From positions 1 through 38,102 of the forward strand of contig CALFWL010000239.1 of assembly GCA_937928215.1 (NCBI GenBank): DNA of 38,102 nucleotides, given 5' to 3'. Below are positions 8,031 to 16,310 of the stretch, piece after piece. The translations under genes and the position numbers were made by a program. Position 1 is the stretch's first letter. Each line of letters begins with the position of its first letter. The DNA comes from an uncultured Pirellulaceae bacterium. Lineage in GTDB: Bacteria; Planctomycetota; Planctomycetia; Pirellulales; Pirellulaceae. A model generated the notes under the pieces. It was not told where the DNA came from. It worked only from the letters and a program-made list of their open reading frames with translations, and ran no database searches.

Positions 8031-9239
8031 GTGATCGCAGAAACCTCACAAAATGGATCACCGGGAAACGAACTCATAGAGCAGCCAGAACCGATTGTCG
8101 CTAGGCTCGCTCTATCTGATGGCACCGTTTTTACGGGTTGTTCGTTCGGTGCTGAGGGCACGACCATCGGTGAGGTAATTTTCAACACTTCCATGACCGG
8201 GTATCAGGAAATCCTTACCGATCCTAGCTATCGTGGCCAGCTGGTAGCGATGACTTATCCGGAAATCGGTAACTATGGTGTCAACGTCGATGATGTAGAA
8301 AGTGCTGGCCCTCAAGTTTCCGGATTCATCGTCCGAAGCGTCAGCGGCGTAGCAAGCAATCATCGATCGTCCGGATCATTGCACGACTACCTTAAGCAGC
8401 ATGGCATTGTAGGTATTTCAAACATCGACACTCGAGCGCTGGTCCGTCACATTCGCAGTGCGGGGGCGATGGAAGCTGTGATTTCAACCGAGAAACTGGA
8501 TGACGCAGCACTCGTTGCGAAAGCAAAAGCAAGCCCGGGGTTGGTTGGCCGTGACCTAGTCAGCGAGGTCATCCCGGCGGAGCCAGTGCAATGGCAGGAA
8601 GGCCTTAGCGGCTGGTGGGGATTTGAAGTTTCCGATGAAGCCCAACCCGTTGCCGATGCCGATCGACCTCATGTCGTGGCGTTGGACTTTGGAATGAAGC
8701 GAAACATCGCAAGGCATCTGTACGATCAAGGGTTTCGTGTAACGGTGCTCCCCGGGACGGCTTCGGCGGAAGAAGTTCTGAAACTCAATCCTGACGGAAT
8801 TTTTCTTTCCAACGGTCCAGGCGATCCCGAGCCTTTGACTCACGCGATCAAGACGATTGAGCAACTGATTGGCAAGGCACCTCTGTTCGGCATCTGTCTT
8901 GGCCATCAACTCTTCGCCTTGGCGTGCGGCGCTAAAACGTACAAGCTGAAGTTCGGTCACCGAGGCGCGAATCAGCCGGTGCAAAATCTTGAGACGGAAA
9001 AGATCGAGATCACTTCTCAAAACCATGGCTTTGCCGTCGAGCCCGAGGGGCTGCCCGACTGCTTGCAAGTGACTCACAAGCATTTGAACGACGGGACGAT
9101 CGCAGGATTGAAGCACGTGGAGCATCCCGCGTTCAGCGTGCAGTACCACCCCGAGGCCTCGGCGGGTCCGCACGACAGCCAGTACTTGTTCACTGTGTTC
9201 CGGAAAATGGTCGCTGACAACTTGGCCGCGAAAACGTAA
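8031..9239 (+). CDS. carA: Carbamoyl-phosphate synthase small (glutaminase) subunit
   Basis: 402 residues, GTG start at 8031 preceded by GGAG with a 6-base spacer. The enzyme hydrolyses glutamine and passes ammonia to the large subunit CarB for carbamoyl phosphate, the precursor of pyrimidines and arginine, in the cytoplasm. The N-terminal CPSase_sm domain is seen in LALSDGTVFTGCSFG and TSMTGYQEILTDPSYRGQ. The class I glutamine amidotransferase domain starts near residue 215. It has the nucleophile elbow GICLGHQ with Cys289, and the catalytic His373 and Glu375 in YHPEAS. The offset to the E. coli residues (269, 353, 355) is a constant 20, from a longer N-terminus. carB is not adjacent, so the two subunits are encoded apart, at least within this window. 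Confidence 0.97.
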   Translation: MIAETSQNGSPGNELIEQPEPIVARLALSDGTVFTGCSFGAEGTTIGEVIFNTSMTGYQEILTDPSYRGQLVAMTYPEIGNYGVNVDDVESAGPQVSGFIVRSVSGVASNHRSSGSLHDYLKQHGIVGISNIDTRALVRHIRSAGAMEAVISTEKLDDAALVAKAKASPGLVGRDLVSEVIPAEPVQWQEGLSGWWGFEVSDEAQPVADADRPHVVALDFGMKRNIARHLYDQGFRVTVLPGTASAEEVLKLNPDGIFLSNGPGDPEPLTHAIKTIEQLIGKAPLFGICLGHQLFALACGAKTYKLKFGHRGANQPVQNLETEKIEITSQNHGFAVEPEGLPDCLQVTHKHLNDGTIAGLKHVEHPAFSVQYHPEASAGPHDSQYLFTVFRKMVADNLAAKT

Positions 9240-9727
9240 ACGGTGACTTTTGGATGGTGCGTCAGGCGTCGCAATTGCCCCCTTTGCGTTTTGAAAGAAG
9301 TCGGGAGGGCACCGGATAGAGCCGGGTTGGCGCGAAAAACCGGGAGGGCGCTGGCTCCGTCCACGCCTACGGTTGGTTCCGATCGGTCATCTTCTTACGG
9401 TTCGCCAGAGGTCGGGCTGGTGCTAAAAACCGGGAGGGCGCTGGCTCCGTCCACGCCGGCGCTCACAGCTAGGCATCATAAAGTCATTGCCTTAATCCAA
9501 GCATCCTGTCCAACCCACGTGGACGATCTTCGCGTTCAAGCCCAACACGGCTTAGCCGCAACCAACTCAGCTACAACCAACACAAATGGAACAGGAGATA
9601 ACGGAGGGAACTGAGAAAGAAAGCATGGACTAGATGAATTGGATTGCCGCTCCAATCTTTGTTTCCTCTGCGAACTCGCGTTCAAGAATCTGCACTCCGT
9701 GTGAAGAAATCAATCGTAGTTGGACGG
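9240..9727. other. Convergent intergenic region with repeats
   Basis: 488 bases between the ends of carA and the minus-strand DUF2007-like gene. Apart from the direct repeats at 9302-9457 no gene or terminator stands out. An open frame across the repeats reads like translated repeat sequence and is not supported. Confidence 0.5.
9335..9457 (+). repeat. Two 33-bp direct repeats, 90-bp period
   Basis: Positions 9335-9367 and 9425-9457 are identical over 33 bases (each contains CGGGAGGGCGCTGGCTCCGT). Similarity continues about 11 bases upstream with a few mismatches (GGGTTGGCGCG and GGGCTGGTGCT). A third, partial copy sharing CGGGAGGGC lies at 9302-9310. They sit entirely between genes. They look like a small interspersed intergenic repeat family rather than a CRISPR array, as there are only two full copies and the spacing is long. 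Confidence 0.8.
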
Positions 9728-10000
9728 TTAATCTTCTGGTTCCCCCACATCCACCTGAGACCAATCGATCTCGGAATTTTCAGCCTCAATCTCTTCTAAA
9801 AGTTTCACCGCCTTTTCGTAGTCGACTTTTTTGACGATCAGCTGAACATCGCCCAAGTCTTCCCCAAACAAAGACAGATCATCTCCACCGTTAATGAAGA
9901 CCGAAATTCCTTCTTCTTCGAACAGGCCGATCAACGATTTTGCTTCTGACTCATTGGCGACGTTCGTTAAGGTTACTAGGTCAGGTTGTTGATCAGACAT
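9728..10000 (-). CDS. DUF2007-like small protein
   Basis: 90 residues from the ATG at 10000; the frame is open further upstream but those codons do not look protein-like. There is no signal peptide. The pattern LVTLTNVANESEAKSLIGLF, then a short strand containing ISVFINGG, then VQLIVKKVDYEKAVKLLEEI is the ferredoxin-like fold of the DUF2007 group (putative signal-transducing proteins, possibly metal- or ligand-binding). Such proteins compare two half-motifs, an N-terminal helix that selects which entry to read and a C-terminal strand-helix. The C-terminus is acidic. Function is unknown. It is divergent from ffh, with 236 bases between. Confidence 0.75.
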   Translation of the reverse strand: MSDQQPDLVTLTNVANESEAKSLIGLFEEEGISVFINGGDDLSLFGEDLGDVQLIVKKVDYEKAVKLLEEIEAENSEIDWSQVDVGEPED

Positions 10001-10236
10001 TCGCGTTCTCCCGTTCGCATGGACAATGGCCAGCTTACCGCTGCCGCCAGTCCACAAAGTACACGCGGATCATCTGCATTTCCATCGCCTTGGAACGAAC
10101 ACAGATCTTAGATCACTAGAAACTCGACAGGGCTTACGGAAAATATCGGTTTTGTGTATGTTTTTGCGATCGATCGCGGCCGAAGCTGCGTCGAATTCCT
10201 TTGCATTTCCGCTGAATTCGTCAATTTCTGATACGT

Positions 10237-11733
10237 ATGTTTGATTCGCTCCAGGACGGCCTCAAAGGCGCTTTCAAATCCCTGCGGGGAAAAGGTAAGC
10301 TGACTGAAGGCAACATGCGCGACGGCCTGAAGATGGTCGAGCAATCGTTGCTGGAGGCGGATGTTAGTTATGATGTCGTCAAAGCCTTCATGGCGAATGT
10401 CAGCCAAAAAGCGATGGGCGAGAAAGTTCTGCTTTCTCTCAAACCGGCAGAGCAATTGGTCGGCATCGTCAACGAAGAACTGGTCAACTTGTTGGGGCCG
10501 GTCGACGATTCGCTGCGGTTGGACAAGCCCGTCAACGTGATCATGATGTGCGGCCTGCAGGGAGCAGGTAAGACGACGACATGCGGTAAGCTGGCTAAGC
10601 TGCTGCAAAGAAACAAGATCGATCCTTTGCTGGTGGCCGCCGACCTCCAGCGACCTGCCGCGATCGATCAATTGCACGTGCTTGGTGATAGCCTGAAGGT
10701 CCCCGTCTACAGCGATCGAGACACTCAGGATCCCGTTGCCGTTTGCAAGGCGGCTGTGGCTCAGGCGAAAGCCAACGGAAACAAGGTGGTGATTCTGGAC
10801 ACCGCTGGCCGGCTGGCGATCGACACTGAACTGATGGAACAGTTGAAAACGATTGATCGGCAGGTCCAACCGGATCACGTCTTCCTAGTGGTCGATGGAA
10901 TGACGGGTCAGGATGCCGTCAAAAGTGCCGCCGCATTCCACGAAGCGCTTGAATTAAACGGCGTGGTGATGACCAAGCTGGATGGTGATGCTCGTGGTGG
11001 AGCGTTGCTGTCGGTGAAGCACGTCACGGGGGTGCCGATTCGCTTTATTGGTACGGGCGAGCACATCGACAACCTCGATTACTTCCGCCCGGAGGGAATG
11101 GCCAGCCGAATTCTCGGCATGGGCGACATGATGGCTCTGGTCGATGAGGCTCACAAGCTGGTCGACGAAAAAGAGCAGCAGCGGATGCAGGAGCAACTGG
11201 AAAAAGGCCAGTTCACGCTCGAAGACTTCCGCGACCAGATGGTCAAAATGGCCAAGCCTGGCCTGATGCAGAAAATGATGGGACTGCTGCCCGGAATGCC
11301 CAGCATGGGTGAGATTTCCAAGATGATGGGCGATGGCGACACTTCCAAACAGATCCGTCAGATGGCCGGAATCGTCGACAGCATGACGCCTGCGGAACGA
11401 AAAGACCCCAAGTTGGTCGATGTGGGCCGCAAGCAGCGCATTGCGGCTGGCTCCGGAGTTCAGCCAAAGCAGGTTAGTGATTTAATCAAACAATATGATA
11501 TGATGAAGCCGATGCTAACCGGTATGGCTGGCATGGGCGCGGGCGATCGGATGCAGCAAATCCAGGATTTGCAGCGTCAGATGATGAATCCTGGCGGTAA
11601 AATGCCGGGCGTCAGTAACAAGGCAGCCAGCAAGCGGCTGTCTCCCAAGCAAAAGAAAAAGTTGGCGAAGGAGCGCGAAAAGCTCCTGCGTCAACGTCGA
11701 CGCGACAAGAAAAACCCGGGTGGAGGAAGCTGA
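10237..11733 (+). CDS. ffh: Signal recognition particle protein Ffh (SRP54)
   Basis: 498 residues. It is the GTPase of the signal recognition particle: with 4.5S RNA it binds signal sequences on ribosomes and delivers them to FtsY at the membrane. The N domain spans residues 1-95. The G domain has the P-loop GLQGAGKT (106-113), DTAGR (188-192) and TKLDGDARGG (from 246). The M domain (about 300-455) is methionine-rich (MMGLLPGMPSMGEISKMMG) and contains the RNA-binding helix region GSGVQPKQVSDLIKQY. It ends with a very basic tail (KQKKKLAKEREKLLRQRRRD), longer than in E. coli. The ATG at 10237 fits the usual MFDSL start. First gene of the ffh-rpsP-trmD-rplS cluster. No SRP RNA gene was recognised in the window. 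Confidence 0.97.
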   Translation: MFDSLQDGLKGAFKSLRGKGKLTEGNMRDGLKMVEQSLLEADVSYDVVKAFMANVSQKAMGEKVLLSLKPAEQLVGIVNEELVNLLGPVDDSLRLDKPVNVIMMCGLQGAGKTTTCGKLAKLLQRNKIDPLLVAADLQRPAAIDQLHVLGDSLKVPVYSDRDTQDPVAVCKAAVAQAKANGNKVVILDTAGRLAIDTELMEQLKTIDRQVQPDHVFLVVDGMTGQDAVKSAAAFHEALELNGVVMTKLDGDARGGALLSVKHVTGVPIRFIGTGEHIDNLDYFRPEGMASRILGMGDMMALVDEAHKLVDEKEQQRMQEQLEKGQFTLEDFRDQMVKMAKPGLMQKMMGLLPGMPSMGEISKMMGDGDTSKQIRQMAGIVDSMTPAERKDPKLVDVGRKQRIAAGSGVQPKQVSDLIKQYDMMKPMLTGMAGMGAGDRMQQIQDLQRQMMNPGGKMPGVSNKAASKRLSPKQKKKLAKEREKLLRQRRRDKKNPGGGS

Positions 11734-11882
11734 ATTCAGGTACGCAAGTATTTGATTCGCATCTCTTCGACTCAGGTTCATCTTCCCAGCGAAGAGGCTG
11801 GCTGTGTGAGTGTGCATTTCGCGCAAGATCACAGTGGGTCTGGACAAGTACGTTTCAATTCTATGATTTTAGAAAGATAAAA

Positions 11883-12401
11883 GTGGCAGTAAGAATTCGT
11901 TTGAAAAAGATGGGGCGCACCCATCGACCTTTTTTCCGCGTCTGCGCGATGGACTCGCGAGCACCTCGTGATGGACGAGTGATCGAAGAACTTGGAACGT
12001 ACGACCCTATGGTGCCCGAGACCGACGCACGGGCAATCCTAAAAGGCGACCGCATCAACTACTGGTTGAGCGTTGGGGCTCAACCTACCCGAAAAGTTGG
12101 CACGTTGATCAAAAAGTACGGTGCCGAGGGCACTCATCTTGATGCACAGACCGAAGCCATTTCACGATTGGGCGATCGTCGTGCGTCTTCGATTGCCGCA
12201 GCACGCGAAGCTGCCACGAAGGTGAAGATTCCGGATCCGGTAGCCGCGGCTGCCCCAGAAGCTCCCGCGTCGGAAGCTCCAACGGAAGGTGATGCTGCTG
12301 CCGAGGCACCTGCTGAGGAGAAAACGGAGGCCGTCGCAGAAGAGGCAAAGACGGAAACGGCTGTAGAACCAGCAGCGGCTGAAGAAAAGCCAGCCGAGTA
12401 A
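11883..12401 (+). CDS. rpsP: 30S ribosomal protein S16 with Ala/Glu-rich extension
   Basis: 172 residues, with a GTG start at 11883 (mature start MAVRIRLKKMGRTHRPFFRV). Residues 1-82 are a typical S16, including RAPRDGRVIEELGTYDP and YWLSVGAQPT, and bind 16S rRNA during 30S assembly. After a short helical link, residues about 116-172 form a low-complexity Ala/Glu/Pro/Thr tail not present in the 80-90-residue proteins of most bacteria. The tail is acidic, unusual for a ribosomal protein. A 7-bp inverted repeat with a 20-base loop (11763-11796) lies between ffh and this gene, so a weak processing or attenuation point is possible. trmD follows after 20 bases. Confidence 0.95.
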   Translation: MAVRIRLKKMGRTHRPFFRVCAMDSRAPRDGRVIEELGTYDPMVPETDARAILKGDRINYWLSVGAQPTRKVGTLIKKYGAEGTHLDAQTEAISRLGDRRASSIAAAREAATKVKIPDPVAAAAPEAPASEAPTEGDAAAEAPAEEKTEAVAEEAKTETAVEPAAAEEKPAE

Positions 12402-12421
12402 TTCAGATTCAGTGATTTGCA

Positions 12422-13108
12422 ATGAGGCTAGACGTTTTGACTTTGTTCCCGGAGATGTTCTCTGGATACCTAAGTCAAAGCATTTTGAATAAATCGATTG
12501 AACGAGGGCTCGTTGAGATCCACGTTCATAACATGCGAGATTGGTCAACAGACAAACACAATAAGATTGACGATCGTCCTTTTGGGGGCGGCCCCGGCAT
12601 GATCTTGATGGTGGAACCTGTTGTCAATTGCGTACGCGACGTTCAAAAGATGGCTCCCGAACCTGGGACGCTTATCCTGACAACGCCGCAAGGCCAACGG
12701 CTCTGCCAGCCAATGGTCGAAGACCTTGCGATCCATCAACGATTTATCGTATTGTGCGGTCGCTACGAGGGATTTGATCAACGAGTGATGGACATTCTGC
12801 AACCGATGGAAGTATCGATTGGAGATTACATCCTCAACGGTGGCGAAGTGGCGTCGATGGTCCTGATTGATTCGTTGGTGCGAATGGTGCCCGGAGTACT
12901 GGGGGACGAACTGAGTAACTGGGATGACTCGTTTTCGCGAGGCAACCGGATGCTGGAGTATCCCCAGTACACACGACCAAGAGAATTTGAAGGCCATGAA
13001 GTGCCGGACGTTCTGTTGGGCGGAAATCACGGAGCCATCGAGGGCTGGCGAAAAGAACAGAGTCTCGAAAAGACAAAACAACGTCGTAGCGATTTACTGG
13101 ATAGTTGA
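12422..13108 (+). CDS. trmD: tRNA (guanine37-N1)-methyltransferase
   Basis: 228 residues, ATG at 12422. TrmD methylates G37 next to the anticodon using S-adenosylmethionine, which prevents frameshifting; it acts as a cytoplasmic dimer with a trefoil knot. The visible family motifs are MRLDVLTLFPEMF at the N-terminus, DDRPFGGGPGMILMVEPV, the knot segment LCGRYEGFDQRVMD and SIGDYILNGGEVASMVLIDS, and the C-terminal helical domain with PRPREFEG-like YTRPREFEGHEVPDVLLGGN. Length is near the usual 230-250. It lies 20 bases behind rpsP. rimM, which commonly separates these two genes, is missing. Confidence 0.97.
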   Translation: MRLDVLTLFPEMFSGYLSQSILNKSIERGLVEIHVHNMRDWSTDKHNKIDDRPFGGGPGMILMVEPVVNCVRDVQKMAPEPGTLILTTPQGQRLCQPMVEDLAIHQRFIVLCGRYEGFDQRVMDILQPMEVSIGDYILNGGEVASMVLIDSLVRMVPGVLGDELSNWDDSFSRGNRMLEYPQYTRPREFEGHEVPDVLLGGNHGAIEGWRKEQSLEKTKQRRSDLLDS

Positions 13109-13195
13109 TCCTGTCGCTAAAGATTAAAATACGATACTGATTGATTTGCCACCGCTTCGTCAGGATACGAAAGTGGCCCAAACGAGGGTATTCCT

Positions 13196-13546
13196 ATGAG
13201 CCAACAAATTATGGATCTGGTCGATGCGACCAGCATGAAACCAGAAACTCCGTCCTTCGACATCGGGGACACCGTCGACGTGCACTGCCTGATCCACGAA
13301 GGCCAGAAAAGTCGAACTCAGGTGTTCACCGGCACCGTGATCGGTCGCAGTGGCAAGGGAGCTCGTGAAATGTTCACCGTCCGCCGCATCGTTGCGGGAC
13401 GAGGCGTCGAGCGTAAGTTCCCGGTTCACTCGCCAAGAATTGACAAGATTGAAGTCAAACGATCGTCCGTCGTTCACCGAGCCAAACTGTACTTCCTACG
13501 TGATCGCGTGGGTAAAGCCGTTCGATTGAAAGAGCGCCGTCGTTAA
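13196..13546 (+). CDS. rplS: 50S ribosomal protein L19
   Basis: 116 residues, ATG at 13196 with GAGGG seven bases upstream, one of the better ribosome binding sites here. L19 lies at the 30S-50S interface. Recognisable family blocks are FDIGDTVDVHCLIHEGQKSR, FTGTVIGRSGKGAREMFTVRR, GVERKFPVHSPRIDKIEVKR and RAKLYFLRDRVGKAVRLKER. Normal length. It is 87 bases after trmD, and a strong terminator follows at 13573-13610, so it is the last gene of the ffh cluster. Confidence 0.97.
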   Translation: MSQQIMDLVDATSMKPETPSFDIGDTVDVHCLIHEGQKSRTQVFTGTVIGRSGKGAREMFTVRRIVAGRGVERKFPVHSPRIDKIEVKRSSVVHRAKLYFLRDRVGKAVRLKERRR

Positions 13547-13572
13547 GACGATGTTGCTCTGATAGAAAATTG

Positions 13573-13610
13573 AAAAAGGGTTCTCGGCCTCCGGGTCGTG
13601 AACCCTTTTT
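13573..13610 (+). terminator. Strong intrinsic terminator after rplS
   Basis: A perfect 11-bp stem, AAAAAGGGTTC (13573-13583) with GAACCCTTTTT (13600-13610), encloses a 16-base loop that can partly pair further (CGG/TCG). The T-run is part of the stem and continues as GTTT. It lies 26 bases after the rplS stop. The A-run on the other side would also let it work for minus-strand transcripts. Confidence 0.88.
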
Positions 13611-13891
13611 GTTTGGGGCTAGGTATTTGCCCGAGCGGCAAGAGTAGTCGCTGCCAATCTTCGAAAAATGACACAGTAACCAACCCATCGTCGAGCCGGT
13701 TTGATCGACCAACCACCTCGAGTGTGATTTGAATTCGAGCGCCATGTAAAGTCACGAACTCCAGAAACAGCGCCGTACAAAAGACGGGAAGCGTTCGCCG
13801 GTCTTGGACGATGGGCGAACTGGAAGATTCAGAGAGATCCGAATGTTTTTCACGACAACGTGAATCCATGTCAGCAATACACAGTGACCGG

Positions 13892-15178
13892 CTAATCCGA
13901 TCGTACGTTAACGCCGTGATGAGTGTTAGCCTTGATATTCCATTCACGCCATTGGTCGACATCGAAATCGAAATCAATGTCTTGCTCTGTCAGCACCTTC
14001 AATGCGTTTAGCACTCGATCGTTACGCCGAGTGACCGTGATCGTCTGAGGGCCTCCGCCAGTCGTCAATCCCGCTCCACCGTCTCGCGTAAAGGTCGGGT
14101 TCAAGCGACCGGACTCGAGTGCGTTCGGGTTCCTTTCCGTATGAGTGGTAACTAGGACTTCGATCAATTTGTCGATGACTGATGTGCCCCCGAGTTCACC
14201 GATCGCGTGGGCGGCTCGTTGAATATCGTCATTGGCAACTTTTTTGGCTGTCAACACTTCGGCGAACATCATCGATGCCGTTTGAGCGTCGTAATGAGGC
14301 TGTCCTAACAACGTGAGTGCTCGTTCGCGAACATCCACGTGAGGATCATTCATGGCAAAAGCGACCAAGATTCGCATCGCTTCACGAGTCTCGACGCGGC
14401 CAATCCCACCCAGCATTAGCGAACGAATGGCAGGATCGTCGTTTTCGCGTTTCGCAGCTTTCTCGACCAGCCGAATGGCGAACTCGTCACAAAATTCAAA
14501 AAGCGATTTCTCCAGCTCATCCAGACCCGCTTCGCCCCGCTTGGCCGCACGAAGCCATTTTCGCAGTGAGCTTCTTCGTTCTGCGATTCTATCATCGACT
14601 TCTTCCTGTCGTGCCTCCATCTGCGTGACACGAATGGGTGTCCAACTGGTGCCGTCTCGCGTGTAGCCATGTTCGCCAAAGAATTGCTCTTTCTGAATCC
14701 ATGCATCGCCTTCGCGTTCGAACCCCAACGCTCGGCGAGCTTGCTCATCGTCGGGCAACGATTGAATAATGTGTTGAGCATGAACTTCGATTTCTGATTC
14801 GAACACACGCTTGCCTCGTGGCTGATCAAGGCACCAGTTGAGAACCTTTCGATGATCTTCGACCGATGCAACCGTGGCTGCTAGTTGTTGGTACTCGAAG
14901 TTCGCCGAGTTCATCAGTTCGACTTTTCGAACGAGTCGCGATTGGTCCAGCTTGATGAGCGAACCATCTTCTTTGAGGACGGTGACGTAAGGGCGACCAT
15001 CGCCAGTATTCTTGCTCGAACCGATCATTCCTTCGAGCATTCCGCCCGACTTTAAGATGACTCGGCCTTGAGTCGCAGCTTCCATCTGTCCAGACACGGG
15101 TGCCGGACAGGCGATGTTACCAACCAAACATCCAATAAATAAGAACAAACTATTGTGTCGTAAAACCCGGTGATTCAT
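13892..15178 (-). CDS. Secreted HEAT-like repeat protein
   Basis: 428 residues from ATG at 15178. A signal peptide covers residues 1-30 (SLFLFIGCLVGNIACPAPVSG). Residues 36-75 form a small beta-rich module (GRVILKSGGMLEGMIGSS, YVTVLKEDGSLIKLD) of the kind seen at the start of many planctomycete envelope proteins. The middle is helical. About 250-360 contains HEAT-like repeats (ETREAMRILVAFAMNDPHVD, VRERALTLLGQPHYD, RAAHAIGELGG). A Gly-rich stretch (GGAGLTTGGGPQ) precedes a C-terminal strand and a Trp-rich end. No catalytic motif. It probably binds other envelope proteins. It is divergent from the GspF-like gene at 15281 with only 102 bases between them. Confidence 0.85.
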   Translation of the reverse strand: MNHRVLRHNSLFLFIGCLVGNIACPAPVSGQMEAATQGRVILKSGGMLEGMIGSSKNTGDGRPYVTVLKEDGSLIKLDQSRLVRKVELMNSANFEYQQLAATVASVEDHRKVLNWCLDQPRGKRVFESEIEVHAQHIIQSLPDDEQARRALGFEREGDAWIQKEQFFGEHGYTRDGTSWTPIRVTQMEARQEEVDDRIAERRSSLRKWLRAAKRGEAGLDELEKSLFEFCDEFAIRLVEKAAKRENDDPAIRSLMLGGIGRVETREAMRILVAFAMNDPHVDVRERALTLLGQPHYDAQTASMMFAEVLTAKKVANDDIQRAAHAIGELGGTSVIDKLIEVLVTTHTERNPNALESGRLNPTFTRDGGAGLTTGGGPQTITVTRRNDRVLNALKVLTEQDIDFDFDVDQWREWNIKANTHHGVNVRSD

Positions 15179-15280
15179 GACTGGCCTTGTTGCGAGAACT
15201 TCCGTTAGTCGATAACGTTGGAGCTTCCTTGATTCTATCGGCCAGATTTCTCAAAACCAACGACGAAAGGCGGATTTTCG

Positions 15281-16303
15281 ATGGGTCATTTCACCTATTC
15301 GCAGATGGCAACCGGTTTTCAGCGGATGGCAGTGAGTTATGCCGCTGGAATTGACATTCGAAAAATCGTCCGACGAGAAACCGAGTACGGCTCGCCTGCC
15401 TACCGAAAAGTATTCTCCGAAATTGCTCGCAAGGTGGACAAAGGTGATCCACTGGGGGCTTCCATGGCATCGACCGGTGAGACTTTTCCGATGTTGGCGA
15501 CCTCGGTTGTCAAAGCTGGCGAAAAGAGCGGTCGTCTGGAAGAGTCTTTCAAGAGGCTGTCGGACCACTACAAATCGTTGGCTGATTTTCGACAACGCTT
15601 CTTGAGTTCCATCGCGTGGCCCTGTTTCCAACTACTGGCGGCGATCGGCATCATCGGCGGTTTGATTCTGGTTCTCGATTACGTTTACCGATTGGGGAAG
15701 ATGGATCCGATCGACTGGTTTGGAATGGGTAGCACAACGGGAAACTTTTTGTTCTACCTGTTCGTGGTGCTCTTTCTGTCCGGTGGTGGATACCTTTTAT
15801 ACCAAGGTGTTAATCGAGGCTGGTTTGGTGTCCTACCAATGAAAATTGCCAGACGAGTTCCGCTCATTGGCAACACGATCGAGTGCCTTGCGCTGTCTCG
15901 TCTTGCTTGGACGATGTCGGTCTGTGAGAACGCCGGAATGAATCCGTTGGAAACCATTCGACTTGCCTTGGGATCGACCGAGAATTATTTCTATCAACAG
16001 CTTGAGCCTGAGCTGACTGCTGATCTTCAAAAGGGACATGAGTACTATCGATCGATGAAGCGAACAGATGCCTTCCCCGACGACCTGTTGATTTACATTG
16101 ACAACGGCGAAACGTCGGGCGAACTGGCGGAGTCGATGGATCGCGCATCCCGCGAACTTCAAGATCGGGCCGAACAACAGTTGAAAACGATATCCGGAAT
16201 CGGGTTCTTTTTGATTTTCTCGCTGGTAGCGGTGTTGATTGGTGGGACCGTGATTCTGCTGTACAACAATCTGTACCTGAAAACCATCAACGAATTTTTG
16301 TAA
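15281..16303 (+). CDS. Type II secretion system F-family (GspF/PilC) protein
   Basis: 340 residues. GspF/PilC proteins are the inner-membrane platform of type II secretion and type IV pilus machines. Two T2SSF domains are visible. The first (about 10-110) holds YSQMATGFQRMAVSYAAGID and ATSVVKAGEKSGRLEESF. The second (about 190-300) holds LSRLAWTMSVCENAGMNPLE and LIYIDNGETSGELAESMDRA. Three membrane segments lie at about 110-132, 148-172 and 305-332. The first domain is shorter than in E. coli-type GspF. ATG at 15281 is preceded by GGCGG. No GspE ATPase, pseudopilin or secretin gene is near, so its partners must be elsewhere. The next gene starts 7 bases after its stop. Confidence 0.92.
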   Translation: MGHFTYSQMATGFQRMAVSYAAGIDIRKIVRRETEYGSPAYRKVFSEIARKVDKGDPLGASMASTGETFPMLATSVVKAGEKSGRLEESFKRLSDHYKSLADFRQRFLSSIAWPCFQLLAAIGIIGGLILVLDYVYRLGKMDPIDWFGMGSTTGNFLFYLFVVLFLSGGGYLLYQGVNRGWFGVLPMKIARRVPLIGNTIECLALSRLAWTMSVCENAGMNPLETIRLALGSTENYFYQQLEPELTADLQKGHEYYRSMKRTDAFPDDLLIYIDNGETSGELAESMDRASRELQDRAEQQLKTISGIGFFLIFSLVAVLIGGTVILLYNNLYLKTINEFL

Positions 16304-16310
16304 AGCAACC

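Noticed and set aside
9335-9457. Possible CRISPR array
   Set aside because: Only two full copies with 57 bases between them, no further units and no cas genes in the window.
10166-10177. 12-bp palindrome GCGATCGATCGC upstream of ffh
   Set aside because: CGATCG-rich words are frequent across this window, so position near ffh is not evidence of an operator.
10108-10878. Minus-strand open frame of 256 codons
   Set aside because: Antisense to the start of ffh, rich in His/Gln/Arg as is typical of reverse-strand reading of this genome; no domain.
11763-11796. Inverted repeat CTCTTCG/CGAAGAG as terminator of ffh
   Set aside because: Loop of 20 bases, stem of 7 and no T-run; too weak to list as a terminator.
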